A stretch of DNA of 64,000 nucleotides from Trichosporon coremiiforme (GCA_039545355.1 BCJJ01000001.1:494570-558569), one strand, 5' to 3'. Counted from the first letter of the stretch, positions 11,116 through 23,507 are shown. Notes: generated from the sequence alone by a model not told the origin. Numbers and translations: made by a program.

Positions 11116-12339
11116 ATGCCCAGCACTGTCGCATACTTTGACATCTCGATCGGCGGCAAGCCCGCCGGCCGCATCGAGTTCGACCTCTTCGACGATGTGT
11201 AAGCTCGGAGGTAGCGTTATGAGCTGACAGTCAGCGTGCCCAAGACCGCGGACAACTTCAAGCACTTGTGTATCGGCGACAAGACGAACGCGGAGGGCAA
11301 GAAGCTGACCTATGTCGGATCTGGCTTCCACCGCATCATCAAGGACTTCATGTGCGTTGTTGCATAGCTTTCGTGCCCTTCGGTTTGAGACGTTGCTTCA
11401 AGCTGACATCGCAGGATCCAGGGTGGAGACTTTACGCGCGGAGACGGCACTGGCGGCGAGTCGATCTACGGCGAGAAGTTTGCGGACGAGAACTTTGACA
11501 AGATCCACGACAAGCCGATGCTTCTGTCCATGGCGAACGCTGGGCCGGGAACGAACGGTTCGCAGTTCTTCATCACGACTGTGCCGACGCCGCACCTGAA
11601 CGGCAAGCACGTCGTTTTCGGCAAGGTGCGCAGCGGCAAGGGAATCGTGCGCGAGATCGAGTCGCTTCCGACGGGCGCGAACGACCGCCCCGAGGAGCCC
11701 GTCGTCATCACTGGTGCGGGCGTGCTGAGCCCCGAGGAGGTCGAGGAGGAGGGCCGCAAGCGCCAGAACGCGCTTGACGCCATGGGCTCTGAGGATGTGT
11801 ACGAGGATTACCCGCAGGACGAGGAGAAGATCGACCCTGAGAAGCCCGAGGAAGCGCTCAAGGTTGCGACCACGCTCAAGGAGCTCGGCACCCAGGAGTT
11901 CAAGAAGGGCGACTACGTCCAGGCCCTCGCCAAGTATAAGAAGGCCCTCCGCTACCTCGACCAGCACCCCGACTTCCCCGCCGACGCTGACCCGGCCCTC
12001 GTCAAGTCGTACCGGGATACGCGCTTCCCGCTCCTCACAAACGCGGCGCTCTCTGCGCTCAAGTGCAACCCGCCCCAGGCCAAGCTCGCTGAGAGCCTCG
12101 CGACCCGCGCCCTCAACGTCTCCCCCATCTCGGACGCCGAGAAGGGCAAGGCTCTCTACCGCCGCGGCCTCGCGCGCATCCAGCTCGAGGACGAGGATGG
12201 CGCTGAGTCTGACCTGAAAAAGGCTCTCGAGGTCGTGCCCGGCGACGCTGGCGTCACTCGCGCCCTCAAGGACGTCGAGGGCAAGAAGGCCGCTCGCACC
12301 GCCGCCCAGAAGAAAGCCTTCTCCAAGATGTTCGGATAG
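11116..12339 (+). CDS. Cyclophilin-40 peptidyl-prolyl isomerase with TPR domain (Cpr6/Cpr7 type)
   Basis: Hsp90 co-chaperone: an N-terminal cyclophilin PPIase followed by TPR repeats that bind the Hsp90 C-terminus. Exons are 11116-11198, 11235-11351 and 11415-12339 (introns of 36 and 63 nt), giving 374 residues. The PPIase part (about 1-175) reads [12 protein letters not shown], then [21 protein letters not shown] and [18 protein letters not shown], so the active-site Arg of FHRII and the Gln/Phe of NGSQFFIT are present. The TPR part (about 215-360) contains [20 protein letters not shown] and [17 protein letters not shown]. The length matches cyclophilin-40 (about 370). The gene ends only 69 bases from the stop of the convergent EXO84. 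Whether it corresponds to Cpr6 or Cpr7 cannot be told from this sequence alone. Confidence 0.95.
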
Positions 12340-12408
12340 ATCAGTCATAGCGTAGTAACTGCATATATGTAATATATAAAACGAGTGTCGAGTATGGAGT
12401 ACAACTTG

Positions 12409-15245
12409 TTAAATGTGGTCGTGAGGGAACTGCTGGCCGCTGCTGCCAGAGCGCACGGCTGGTGGTCTACTGCGACGCTCAGGGCGTGTCGGCGGCGGGC
12501 CGGACAGGGTGCTGGATAAGCTGAGCGTCGACGCCGAGGCCGACGCGTTGGACATGTTGCTGACGCTGCGCAGCTCGTTGCGCTGCGCGTACGGGGACGA
12601 TGGGGTCCTATTCGTACCCGGGAGCTGTGATGACGAGCTGGTGCCGAAAGCCGAGGACGATGCCAAGCTGTCGTTTGGAGAGTAGCCGTATCCTGAGCTG
12701 GACCCGTGTGACGGACTGCGCTCCTTCGGCAGAGCAGACGGAGCGAGCTTATGCGGGCTACGCTGCGGGCTGCGTTGCGTGCGTGAAGGCATCTCTCCAC
12801 GCGACGACTCCTGTGGTGTCGAGGTACTCGCGCTGGGGCGCCTGTTCTTGATGCTGAGGGGTGCTGTGCTCCCCTTTGACAGATCGGCGGATGGTGTAGG
12901 TGATGGGGTAGCAGTGGCCAGCGGGCTGAGCGTCGGCCGTCGCGGCGTTCCCATGTCGGAACCAGAGGTCGGCGTGTGCTGGACACCGTTAGCAGCAGCG
13001 CTGCTCTCAGTGCCACCTGGTCGTTCCGTCGCAGCGTTCAGCAGGAAGGTGAAGTCAAGGCCAATCTCGCGCAGTTGCTTCCTGTTCGCGTTCTGGGTGA
13101 CTCGCAGACAGTCGTTGATCACTCCTTCGCTTGTCGTGGGCGCGTAGACCTGGCGACGGAAAATGTCTCCAAAGTACTCGATCTGGTCCTTGGCCCACGT
13201 CACGAAGCCGGATGCAAGTCTGCTGTTGTTAAAGGCATTGTTGAACCAGTCGGACGTGTGCTTGATCACCGTGAAGCATACAATGGCAAGCTCGTTGATG
13301 TACAGGATGATGTCTCCCTCGTGCTTGATGCTGCGGACCAGACCCTCCAGGTGCTCGTGTCGAGCGGCGAGGAAGGTGTCGCGGGCGAGCTCGGCATGAT
13401 CGAGACGGATCAGGAGACTGATGAGGTTCGCTGCTGAACCTTTCCGCAGCTCTGACGACCGCAGGTCACCCGCAATCTTCTCTACCAGTGGCGGTCGCAG
13501 TGAGTCCAAGCGGAACTTCAGCATCACAGTAGCCTCCTTGTTGCCCTGCACAGTGCGTAGCAGATCCTGTCCCCTCTCAAAGAGACGCACCGCTTCCTCC
13601 CAGTCCTTAGTCGCAATCGCCATCGTGAGGTCGTCTCCGAAGTCATCGATCCAGAGCAGGTCCTTCGAGTTCGTGAGACTGGTACCGATGGTCGATAACT
13701 GGCGGTCGTTGCCTGTCGAGCCCTCGTGGACGAACAGCGACATGCGAGTCATGCGAGAGTTGGGACCAACCTCGGACTGCCACAGCGTCTTGCGTCGTTC
13801 CTGCTCAGCCTCGTTCTCCTTTCGTCGTTTCGCGGCGAGCTCCTGAGAGACCTGCCTGAACGCCGCGAGAAGCGCCTTCTTGTCCTCTGGCCGGCTGCCA
13901 CGGTACACACAGACTTCTTTGCCTCGCTTGATCTTCAGGGCGTTTGTCAAGTCACCACTGTCCTTGAGATCGACGACCACCAGATCAGTCAACACCCAAC
14001 AGCGCTCGGCGACCATGCGTCCACGCTCCTGCGCCTCCCTGTCCATGCCCGGAGCGCCCTTGAATCGCCTTCTTCCAGCGACGAGCAGTAAGTCGTCCAG
14101 GAGGAAGAGCGACACGTTCTGCTTCGCCTTGTACGTTGCCGGGTTGAGTTCAACGAAAGTGTGCGCCTCGTATACAAGATGACGACCCGGCACGACGGGT
14201 AGGTACTTTTGGGAGCCCTCCACGGTGGTCCACAGATGCGTGACTTGCTGCTTGTATAATTGCTGCAGATCACCCGGCGAGTGTCTCCGCTGGCGATGGC
14301 GCTCGACTGAAGAGTCAGCCTGGTCGTTTCTCCAGTTCTTACCATTGCCGTCCTTGTCCAAGGTGGGCGCCAATGTGTCCTCCATTCCCATCAGCTGAGG
14401 CACGCCCTTCCATTCCGTGAGCAGCTCCTTCAGCTCAAACATGTCGTTCTCCAACGTCGAGATCTCTTTGGAGATGGACACGAATTCGGCGTAGCTGTCT
14501 GTCAGTACCTGGGATCCAACATTCGGTTGTGCCGGCTACATACTTTTTGAATACTGTCGTTTCGAGCTGCATGTTAGTTTAAGATCGGGCGCAGACAATT
14601 TACCTCCTTCGCGTTGTTCTGCTTCTGCTTTTGCAGAGCAGCGATGAACCGCGCCTTTTCTTCGTCGTCCGCACCACTGAGGTTCTTCTTGATAAAAGCC
14701 TGAACGTCGACGCCGTCCTTGCTGAGCTCGCTGAAGTCCCACTCGTCCTCGTTCGTGGCCCGCCTTGGTCGGATGTCCTCGTGGCGCTCCTCAACGTCGG
14801 CCGCGAGCTCGCGCTCCTCGTATGTTCGTGGAGACGTCTGGTACGTTCTCTGCCTGTTCATGACGTTGGGCGGTGGTGGGATCTCGTTGTCGTAGTCCAT
14901 CTCCGCTATCGGGGGAGCAACGTCCAGTGTGTACTGGTACTGTTGGTACGGGTCTTGAGAGAGAAAGCTGGGACTGTCATGTCCCATCATGCCGAAGTCA
15001 GGCGGCGCGGCATATCTGAGAGGTCAGCAACATTCTCCATATCACAGAAGTAGCTTGGGAACATACCGCAGGCTCATTCGTCTCTGCTTCATCTTCTCGT
15101 CTACTCTGCTCTTGCGGTTGTCCTTGCGCAACAAGTTGGGGCCGGGTAACCGTCGTGCGGACTGGCCGCCCGCCGGGCCCGAAGGCAGCCCGACAGGTGC
15201 CTTGTTGGCGGGGATGTACTGGCTCCTTGTACGGAGCGAGGCCAT
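12409..15245 (-). CDS. EXO84: Exocyst complex component Exo84
   Basis: Subunit of the exocyst, which tethers secretory vesicles to the plasma membrane. Model: exon 1 15067-15245, exon 2 14604-15015, exon 3 14544-14566 (only 23 nt), then 14343-14494 and 12409-14306. The 36-nt piece 14307-14342 has GTAAGA, CTGAC and CAG and is a multiple of three without a stop, so it is easily mistaken for coding. The spliced product is 887 residues. The coiled-coil entry VFKNYAEFVSISKEIS, followed by TLENDMFELKELL, is the Exo84/Vps51 signature. A PH-type domain follows (YLPVVPGRHLVYE, SLFLLDDLLLVAGRRR), then the helical Exo84 C-terminal region (DDLTMAIATKDWEEAVRLFE) and a Ser/Pro-rich tail of about 200 residues. 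It is divergent from TRAX. Confidence 0.92.
14307..14342 (-). other. EXO84: 36-nt stop-free intron inside EXO84
   Basis: On the minus strand it begins GTAAGA, has CTGAC 6 bases before the terminal CAG, and is exactly 36 nt, the commonest intron size in this window. Removing it joins GGCAATG to TCGAGC in phase. Unspliced it would add 12 residues without a stop. Confidence 0.75.
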
Positions 15246-15550
15246 GGTGGTGGGTGTTGTTGAAGGAGGGTGTTCTGCGCAGTTGCAACGTTGGCCGCGC
15301 GAGTGACGTTGGACAACACTCCCAATGTGTGCGCCGCTTACCCTGTGACGACGCGTCCTGAGCGTTCAAATGGTTCTAATGACTTCAAGGGTTCATTAGC
15401 ATCTCTTTCTTGTCGTAGATTACACTCGCTCGTCAAATGGGACCTGACCATCACGTGATGCTGAACTTTCGGTGGGAGATGTTGCATGATGCAAAGTCGA
15501 GCGCGATTTAGACCTTGTCTCGAGCAACCCCCCTGTACATAACTTCCGAC
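15246..15550. other. Divergent promoter of EXO84 and TRAX
   Basis: 305 bases between two head-to-head ATGs, with no coding-like frame. It holds the CACGTG palindrome listed separately, about 90 bases from the TRAX ATG. Confidence 0.5.
15449..15460. promoter_or_regulatory. CATCACGTGATG palindrome (E-box/Cbf1-type)
   Basis: Perfect 12-base palindrome with a TCACGTGA core, in the EXO84/TRAX divergent promoter. The core matches the recognition site of bHLH factors such as Cbf1 (RTCACRTG). Function is inferred from position and from the recurrence of the core in other promoters here. Confidence 0.6.
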
Positions 15551-16602
15551 ATGGCCTCCGCAGACGTCGCAATGCCCGACGCCACGACGGAGATGACTCG
15601 CCGCGAGCATCTCGCCAAGACCTTCGAGTCGTACCGTGCCGAGCTAGACGCGAACGTAGGTCGGCACGCTGTGTTCTGTACCTGACTTCAGAATGAACGC
15701 CGAGAGAAGATTATCATCCTGTCCCGTGCTATCACCCAGCTGTCGAAGAAGCTCATCTTCCACCTGCATCGTGGAGCGACTTCTCCCCCTTCTGCTCGCG
15801 AGAAGAACCTGAAGGACGCCCGAACAAAGGAGCGCGAGATCTACAAAAACTTCGTGGCGGTCCGGGACGAGCTGGCGTCGGGGACGGAGGAGGACGGCGA
15901 GACGTTGGAGAACTTCTGGAAGTTCAGCCGTCCTGTGTAAGTTGCCACAGTATGACATGGCTGACCACCCAGTTCCGGAGGCTTGGAGGAGTACATCGAG
16001 GGCTACAGCTTCCTGTACTACCTCGAGTGCGGAGAGCTTGTTAGCCTGCCGCACCTCCAGCAGGCTCTGACCGACGAGGAGGGCGAGAAGGTGAGTTAAG
16101 TTTGTCACGTTCATAACTGATTGCAGCTTGTCGTTATCACCCCAGAGGACTACATCCTTGGCATGTCCGACCTTACCGGAGAGCTCATGCGATACGCGAC
16201 CAACGCGCTCTCGACTGGTGACCACGAGACGCCGCTTCAGGTGTGCGACTTTGTCCGTACCGTCAAGACCAGTAAGTCACCTCCCGAGTCGCTAAACTGA
16301 CCAAAGTGTTCGACTCTATCCCCGAGTCGACTCTGTACAAGCTGAAGAAGAAGCAGGAGGAGACGACGCGATCTCTCGAAAAGATCGAGAAGGGTGAGTT
16401 GCGAGCGCTGCACTTGGATGGACCGTGCAGCCGGGCAAATGAAGCATGTCGTTTTGTACCTGTGCTGACGGCAGTGTGCTACTCGCTTCGACTCAGGCTG
16501 GTCGAGTTTGGCGACAAGCCCGAGGTGCTCCGGCACCTGGCCAAGAGGGCCATGGACGCTGCCAACATGAACGGCGGAGGCGAGCAGCGGGAAGGCAACT
16601 AG
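15551..16602 (+). CDS. Translin-associated protein X (TRAX), translin family
   Basis: TRAX is the catalytic partner of translin in the C3PO endoribonuclease, which degrades small RNA fragments. Six exons: 15551-15655, 15692-15936, 15973-16090, 16127-16271, 16307-16393 and 16475-16602; introns are 36, 36, 36, 35 and 81 nt. The product is 275 residues. Diagnostic segments are EKIIILSRAITQLSKKLIFHLHR near residue 38, LEEYIEGYSFLYYLECGELV near 121, and ITPEDYILGMSDLTGELMRY near 160. The acidic residues of these last two segments correspond to the TRAX catalytic Glu/Asp cluster, which plain translin lacks. The C-terminus KVCYSLRLRLVEFGDKPEVL fits only after the 81-nt intron is removed. No translin gene is in the window. 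Confidence in TRAX over translin is high but rests on motifs, not alignment. Confidence 0.88.
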
Positions 16603-16924
16603 GACGCGGCGCCTACTCCTACATAGAATATACTCACTCGTCGGACTACATGTTGTACGTTATAGGGCTATGCATGGACTTCAACAGCACTGGCTCAGCA
16701 CATGCATGCGATCCGGCTTACCGGCGCTACAGGGACAGCGCAATTGACGTATTCCTGTCCCGCCGCACCACCGGAAAGTCGCACCAACAAACCTAAATTC
16801 AGGCACGGCTGGCCCACTGCACCACCAGCGTTCGAAAGATCGGTTGACGCGTTGGCTTCCCGCAACAACAATTCTTAACATTTCCTCTTACGCTCTTCCC
16901 GTCAGACCACCACCGCTACACACC
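16603..16924. other. Intergenic: TRAX to URA6
   Basis: 322 bases between two plus-strand genes; the second half should be the URA6 promoter and leader. No other element was recognised. Confidence 0.4.
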
Positions 16925-18198
16925 ATGAGCAGCGTTCAAGTTCCTAAGGCCGAGGACCTCTGGAAGGGCGACGAGCCCGTCTTCGACCCGAGCAAGGTTA
17001 CCGTCGTCTTCGTTCTGGGCGGACCTGGAGCTGGTAAGTTTGGGACCATGGAATTTGGGGTGGGAGCGGAGACGTAGTCTGGTGGCACCTGGCGGCATAC
17101 TTGCGTATCGCCAGGCTATTCGATATGGCTCTCTAGCCGGATCGCTGGGCTGTCCCTGCGAGAGGGAGAGATGGTGCGCGGAGGGTCAACGAAGGTGCGA
17201 GAGAATAGGAGCACTGACATAATCCAGGCAAGGGAACGCAGTGCGCGCTCATGGTCAAGGACTATGGCTTCGTCCACCTCAGCGCTGGTGACCTCCTCCG
17301 CGCGGAGCAGGAGCGCCCCGGATCCCAGTACGGCGACCTGATCAGGCATTACATCAAGGAGGGCCTCATCGTCCCCATGGAGATCACGATCAAGGTGAGC
17401 GAGCGCGCGAGCGGCAATGGAGCCGCGAGATTCGAGGGTTCGGCTACGGACAGAAGCGCGCATGTGTGCAGGTGCTCAGGTCCAGACAAGACTCCGCGTA
17501 CTCCAAGTACCCGCTTGTCTCTTGGCCTGGACGCGGTAGGGCGTCTGGTTGCCGAAACAGCAGCGATCAGACCGCACACGTTTGAACCCTTGAAGTTTCA
17601 TCGAGCGTTTCTGAAGTCTCGAGCGTATCGAGCGCGCAAGTGCTTACATCCCCAGCTCCTCGAGAACGCTATGGCCGACGCCATGGCTAACCCTCCCAAG
17701 CTCACGGACCCCAAGCAGATGGCCGGATGGGAGGGCGGCAAGGGCCGATTCCTTATCGACGGCTTCCCTCGCAAGATGGACCAGGCCCTCATGTTCGATA
17801 AGGTTGTGAGTATCTCCCGTGCCGTGTTTTGCTTCTTGGTTCATTCCCCCAGAGATCAGCAGTGCCCAGAAGAAGATGATGATGAAGAAGATAGAAGCAA
17901 AATTGGCAATCCAAGCTAACGTATCCTCTAGGTCTGCCCCTCGGCCTTCGTCCTCTTCATCAACACGGACGAGGATAAGATGACCCAGCGCATCATCGAG
18001 CGCTCCAAGACTTCAGGCCGCGACGACGATAACCTCGAGTCGCTCAAGAAGCGCTTCAAGACCTTCCGCGAAACCTCGATGCCCGTCGTCGACATGTACC
18101 GCAAGGAGGGCAAGGTCGCTGACATTGACTCGAGCGTCCCCATCCCCCAGGTCTACGAGCAGGTCGAGGCGGCGCTTAACAAGCACCTCTCCTTCTAA
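16925..18198 (+). CDS. URA6: UMP/CMP kinase Ura6 (adenylate kinase family)
   Basis: Phosphorylates UMP (and CMP or AMP) to the diphosphate with ATP, in pyrimidine nucleotide synthesis. Exons are 16925-17033, 17228-17394, 17656-17805 and 17932-18198, giving 230 residues. Walker A GGPGAGKGT (residues 32-40) is split by intron 1. Also visible are [23 protein letters not shown], the [13 protein letters not shown] motif, and the lid/C-terminal region with [19 protein letters not shown] and [10 protein letters not shown], all typical of Ura6. The introns are unusually long for this window (194, 261 and 126 nt). Intron 2 is a multiple of three and stop-free, so unspliced translation would insert 87 residues between EITIK and LLENAM. 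The family sequence is continuous across that join, which supports splicing. Confidence 0.95.
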
Positions 18199-18460
18199 GC
18201 AACCCGTAGAGGTTGCCCCCTTCCTCGTCTTCACTCTCTGTCCTCTATAGACTTACTTATACCTATAAACGCACGCGAGACCGCACTGACTGACCCCTGA
18301 GGCTAGAACTAGACTGTGTTGATGCATGCGGAGTCCTGTTATAACTATATACACACGCTGCATCGAGGTAATGCTTTGGTAACGAATCCCAAAATGGATG
18401 AAATGCTGGATATTGGTTGATATGCTTTTAACTGTTATTCCTCTACTCTCCTTCCCCTTC

Positions 18461-21400
18461 TCACATGTCGACGTCCATATTCGCTGCACGCCTCTCGCGA
18501 CCAGCCCTGTAAGCCTCCTCGAAGACGAGCGGCTTGCGCTTCGGGAGGAATGGGGGCGGGGTGACGATGGAAGCGAGGGACGTTCCGCAACTGGGGGCCG
18601 GGGTGCCCATGATGATGCACTCGGAAACGCCCTGGATGTCATCGACCTTGGAGTAGAGCGAGGCGTCGAAGAGATGGTCGGTCGTCTTCTCGAACGACGC
18701 CAACATGAGGACCGAGTCCTTCATCTTCTGAACACCGAAACGGGTGATACCGAGCACCTCGCCCTTGTACGTCATGACGTCTCCCAGAAGCATGACGTGA
18801 CGGGGGTCGATGCTCATACCGTGGGAGCGCATGGTGTGCTGGATCTCGTCGTAGATAGTCTGGCGCGCTGCCTCGATGCCGAGCACCTTGGCCGTCTCCA
18901 TGACGTGGTTCGTCCGCGTCTGGTATCCGTTCACACCGTCCGTGCCCATAACCTCCTGCAGGCCGTAGCCGGTCACGAGGAGCTTGTACTCGCCCTTCTT
19001 CTTCTCGTCGTGCGTGATGACCGAACGGTCGACCTCGGGCAGACCCTTGACCTGCACAGAGGGAATCGCGCGCTTCAGCGACTTGAGACGCTCGTACACG
19101 CCGTCGCACTTGTCCTTGTCGAGCGGGTCCGAGACGTAGATCTTTAACCGCGCCTTCTTTGAGTTGATCGTGACATCGCTGTCCTTGATCTTAAGCTTGG
19201 GCGCAAGCACAAGCGCAGTCTTGACCGTGTCGAGCGTAATCTCGAGCTGGAGCTTCTGAACCGCGTCCATGTCGATGTGGATCTCGATAAACGCACCCGC
19301 GCCAGTCCACGCCTCCTCAATGATGGACGCGATCTCGCCGAGCGTTGTGCGCTCGATACGGCCCTTGACGATACGCGCGACGGGCTCCGACTCGGGCTTC
19401 TGCAGCTCAACCGTGATGATAGGCGTCGAGATGACCTTGGCGGCGTTGATAATCTCCTTGATACGGGGCACACCGAGGGTGACGTTCATGGACGCAACAC
19501 CGGCGAAATGGAAAGTCTTGAGCGTCATCTGCGTTCCGGGCTCACCGATCGACTGAGCACCGACGGCTCCGACGGTCGATCCGGGCTCAATCTTCGCGAG
19601 CAGGTAGCGCGTGCGACAGTTCTCGAGGAACGACTCAATCTGCGTTTCCGTCACCTTGTGCGAGTTGTTCAGCACCGCGCGGACAGCAGGGTCGTGCGGG
19701 TCTAAGAAGTCCTCGTACTCCTCGATCTCCTCCTTCGTGAGCGCAGCGGGAACACCGCGAGCCTCACGCTGGGCAGCCATAGTGTTCACGATCTTGTCCA
19801 CGATGAACTTGTATGTGTTCTCACGGAACTTGACGTGCACTTGGCGCCACTCGACGGGCACCTCGGGGATGGCCGGCGGCGCCTTGCGCTTCTGTCCACG
19901 ACGCGGCTTGACGTCCTCCTCCGCGTACTCCTCAGTGATGATCTCGGGATAGATGCGGCGAGCGATCTGCTGAATCTCGTAGGGATACAGGGGACGGCCC
20001 TCGCTGGACGCAGTTTTCTAATTGTCAGTTCGGCGTACCGAGTCTCTTTACTCACGCAAGCATGGTTCCAGCTACGGACGTACTCGACGGGCGTGGCGTC
20101 ACCCTCGAGACACGCAGGGTCCAAATTGTCGTCACCGTACTGGAACTGCACGATACCGCCAACACTGTTACGGACACTGAGGTCGTACTGCGTGGAGAGG
20201 TCCTCGAGCGCCTTCATGAGACGACGAGCCATGTAACCAGTCTCGGCAGTCTTAACTGCAGTGTCGACCAGACCTTCACGACCGGAGATAGCGTGGAACA
20301 AGAACTCAGTAGGGGTAAGACCGGAGAAGAAACTGTTGCGGACGAAACCCTTAGATGGCGGGTTCTTGGACTTCTTGCGGAAGTGGGGCAGGGATCGGTC
20401 CTGGAAACCGTTGGGGACACGGTGACCAGCGATAATTTGCTGCCCGACTAGAGCAACCATCTGCGCGACGTTGATACGAGAACCTGCACGGTTAGCCAAG
20501 TTCGTCTTCGGGAAAGCTCACCTTTAGAACCACAAGTAGCCATGATAAGCGGGGCGTTGTGTCGGCTGAGCTCGTTCATACACACATCTCCCACCGCCTC
20601 ACGAACGCCGGAAAGGATGCCGGAGATCAGCTGCTCGAGGGTCGTCTCCTGGTCACATCCCGGAGCGTTCTGGAGCTTACCACGCTTGGCGAGCTCAATG
20701 TTGGACTCGCACTTCTCGTAAGCCTCCTCGACCATCTGATCCTTGTTGCTCTGAAGCATCTCTCCGGGAATAACGTCGTTAATACCAAGTGAGAAGCCCT
20801 GGTTCGCGAGCCAACGCGCGCTGAGCTTGGCCAGACGAGTCATTGCAATGGCCGCCTCGTTCGGTCCATAGTCGCGGAGCATGACACCGAACACGGAGTT
20901 CTTCTTCCCGTCTCCGACTGTGTTCTTGTCGAACACACCGCACATAATCTCACTGTTCTGGATGACCAGGTAACCGTCATTGGGGGCCATGTCCATGAAG
21001 AACTTGTCCTCTTTGCGCGGCTCAATCAGAGTACGACACTTGGCTTCAAGGTTGATGAGGACCTTGGACTTCTTGTTGGGTCGCATGAGAAGGTTGTAGA
21101 CCTGCTTACCGGTCCAGAGGCGGACGGGTTTCCAGATTGTGGGAGGCGGCAGGTCGATCTCGAGATCGCCATCTCCGAGGTAGGAGCAGATCTGGGTGAA
21201 CTGCTGGCGGTCGAGAAGACGGTCTCGTCGTGACAGGAGGTAGGACGCGGTGATGAAGTCCTGGATGGCAGCAATAATGGGCTCTCCATTACGCGGCGTA
21301 ACCAAGTTCTTCTTCACGGACATCAGCTCCAGAGCTTCGGTACGAGCTTCCTCAGTCTGCGGAACGTCTGCACTGTCAGCTACTCCTGCACGAAACCGGT

Positions 21401-23087
21401 TAACTGTGAGACTTACGCAGGTTCATCTCGTCTCCGTCGAAGTCGGCGTTGTAAGGGTTACAGACACACTCGTTCAGACGGAACGTACGCCAAGGACGGA
21501 CGCGTACACGGTGGCACATAATAGAGATCTTGTGGAGCGATGGCTGACGGTTGAAGAGGACGATGTCTCCGTCGCGGACGTGGCGGTGAACAATATCGCC
21601 CACTCGCAGGTTACGAGCCATCTCCTTTCGTCGCTCGATGTCCTTGATCGGCTGAAGCGAGCGACGTGGGAAGGGTCCGCGGCCAGTCTCGATAATGTTG
21701 GCACCGGGGTGCATTTTCGAACCATTGACGACAGCCCTGCGCATCGCCTCCATGTTGTAGTCGGTGACGCGTTCCGGATACGAGAGCTTAACGGCGATCT
21801 TCTCCGGCACAGCGACCTCGTCGATACGCAGGTTCGGGTCGGGGCCGATGACAGTACGTCCAGAGAAGTCGACACGCTTTCCGGACAGGTTTCCACGGAA
21901 ACGACCCTGCTTACCCTTCAGACGCTGTACGAAACCACGGATGGGCTTCGACCCCGTGGTGTTGATACCGGGAGTCTGGGAGTTGATGTACAAGGCAACC
22001 ATTTGCGACAGAGTATCCCAGTTGAGGATCGTCTGCGTCAATCCTTGGCCCTTCTCCATGACAGAGAGGAGCATGCGGTTCTGGTTGACGATTTCGACGA
22101 GCTTCGCGGTAAGGTCGTCCTCATTGTTTCCAGCTTCCGAAGCCACCGACGGACGAATACAAGGCGGGGGCACAGAAATGTACGTCCAGAGGTAGTCCTC
22201 CGGACGACCGACGTCGGGGTGCAGAGACAGCAGCTCACAGTCCTCAGCAGTCACACGGCGGAACAGCTCCAGGACCTTCAACGGATTCAGGTCTTCTACC
22301 GACTTGCCCAGGTGGCTACCGATGGCCGACTGCTCGGAAACCACAGCCTTGAAGCCGTTCAGCCACTCGGCCTTGGCGTCGGCGTTCTTGTTCGATCGGA
22401 AAGGCTCGTGAGAAATCTTGAGAGTGCCAGATTTCTTCACGATACCGTTGGGCGCGAAACAGTAGGGGCAGGTCGTCACCTTCTTGCAAGACGCAAGAAC
22501 ACCTTTGGACGCCGCCTGTCGCTGGAGCATTTCGATCCTCGGTCGTCGGAAACGCTTCAGATACGAGGCTCGCTCCTCTGGAGGGAGAAGTACTCGCGCA
22601 CAGGTCTGGATGTCAGAGAAGAAACGAGCTGGTCGAAGCCTACCTTACAAATGCACTGGAGCATGTTGATGGTGGGACGGAAGTAACCGATGTGAAAGAC
22701 TGGGAGAGCAAGCTTGATGTAGCCGTAGTGTCCCACACAATGCGTGTGGTCCTGATGACAGGTGGGACATGTGCCACCCTTCTCGTTGGGTCCCTGTCCG
22801 TTAGCTATCTACAGTACAACGCAGCTCACCATAGCGGCATCCAGAGGACCCTGCGGTGCCGTTGTACGCGTTCCATCGTCGTGGTTCTTGTACAGTTCCG
22901 GGATCGTCACTTCGACTTCGGCAACACGGACGATATCCTTCGGCGCGAAGGGCTGGAACTGGATCTGCTTGCTGTTTCGTCAGCGCTATCGTGTAAACGC
23001 GTGAACAACAGGCACTTACATGCGTTTCGGAGCATCTTGAGACACGTATTCTTTGGCGTTGTGGTCGATGTACTCTTCGGCGTCCAT
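18461..23087 (-). CDS. RPC1: RNA polymerase III largest subunit Rpc1 (C160)
   Basis: Catalytic largest subunit of RNA polymerase III, which makes tRNA, 5S rRNA and U6. Seven exons: 23020-23087, 22830-22971, 22644-22793, 21417-22605, 20522-21367, 20056-20483 and 18461-20017; introns are 36-49 nt. The product is 1,459 residues, almost the length of yeast C160 (1,460). The N-terminal zinc region has [20 protein letters not shown]. The clamp follows, then [10 protein letters not shown] (about residues 506-515), whose aspartates hold the catalytic magnesium. The bridge helix region ([20 protein letters not shown]) and the trigger loop region ([20 protein letters not shown]) are intact. [20 protein letters not shown] is the Pol III-type form rather than the Pol I or Pol II one. 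It shares its promoter with SLY1. Confidence 0.96.
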
Positions 23088-23507
23088 CTTGACCACTGGC
23101 GGCAACACTCTCTCTTACCGGATAATCGGCTTACGCCTAATGAACACGAGCGAAACGGTCGGAATGTGAAGCTACGCGGATGAAGAGGCCGCAGATTGAT
23201 TCCTCGAGAGATCGTGTTCGCGCGGGACTTGCTTTGACAACAGGAGAGAGCTGTTGAAGCCGAAAAGCAAGGTTTTGGGTGGATGGATAAGCGTCGTGAG
23301 CGTGGTGAGCGCTGAGCCTGCTTTCAGAATTCTTGAAGTTCAGTTTTGGAGTCAGGGTAAAACACGTTTATGTCACGTGACATGACTTCGCCACCTTCCA
23401 CGACGAGCATCACGGCTATGACACCTACATTGATGCACGCCCGTCAGTCCTTGCGCACATCGACGAAATCTCGAGCTCCGATACCCATCGTCAACTTGTG
23501 AGCCAGC
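23088..23507. other. Divergent promoter of RPC1 and SLY1
   Basis: 420 bases between head-to-head start codons, with no coding-like frame. The main recognisable element is the 14-base CACGTG palindrome at 23370-23383. Confidence 0.5.
23370..23383. promoter_or_regulatory. ATGTCACGTGACAT palindrome (E-box/Cbf1-type)
   Basis: Perfect 14-base palindrome with a TCACGTGA core, 287 bases from the RPC1 ATG and 125 from the SLY1 ATG. It has the same core as the EXO84/TRAX site. Binding by a bHLH factor is inferred. Confidence 0.65.

Noticed and set aside
17251..17919. Single continuous frame through two URA6 introns, suggesting an enzyme with an 87-residue insertion
   Set aside because: Both segments have GT-AG ends, and the kinase family sequence is continuous without them (EITIK then LLENAM, MFDKV then VCPSAFVLF).
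17806..17931. ATGATGA motif in URA6 intron 3, tested as a C/D snoRNA
   Set aside because: No D box (CTGA) follows at a suitable distance and there are no flanking complementary ends.
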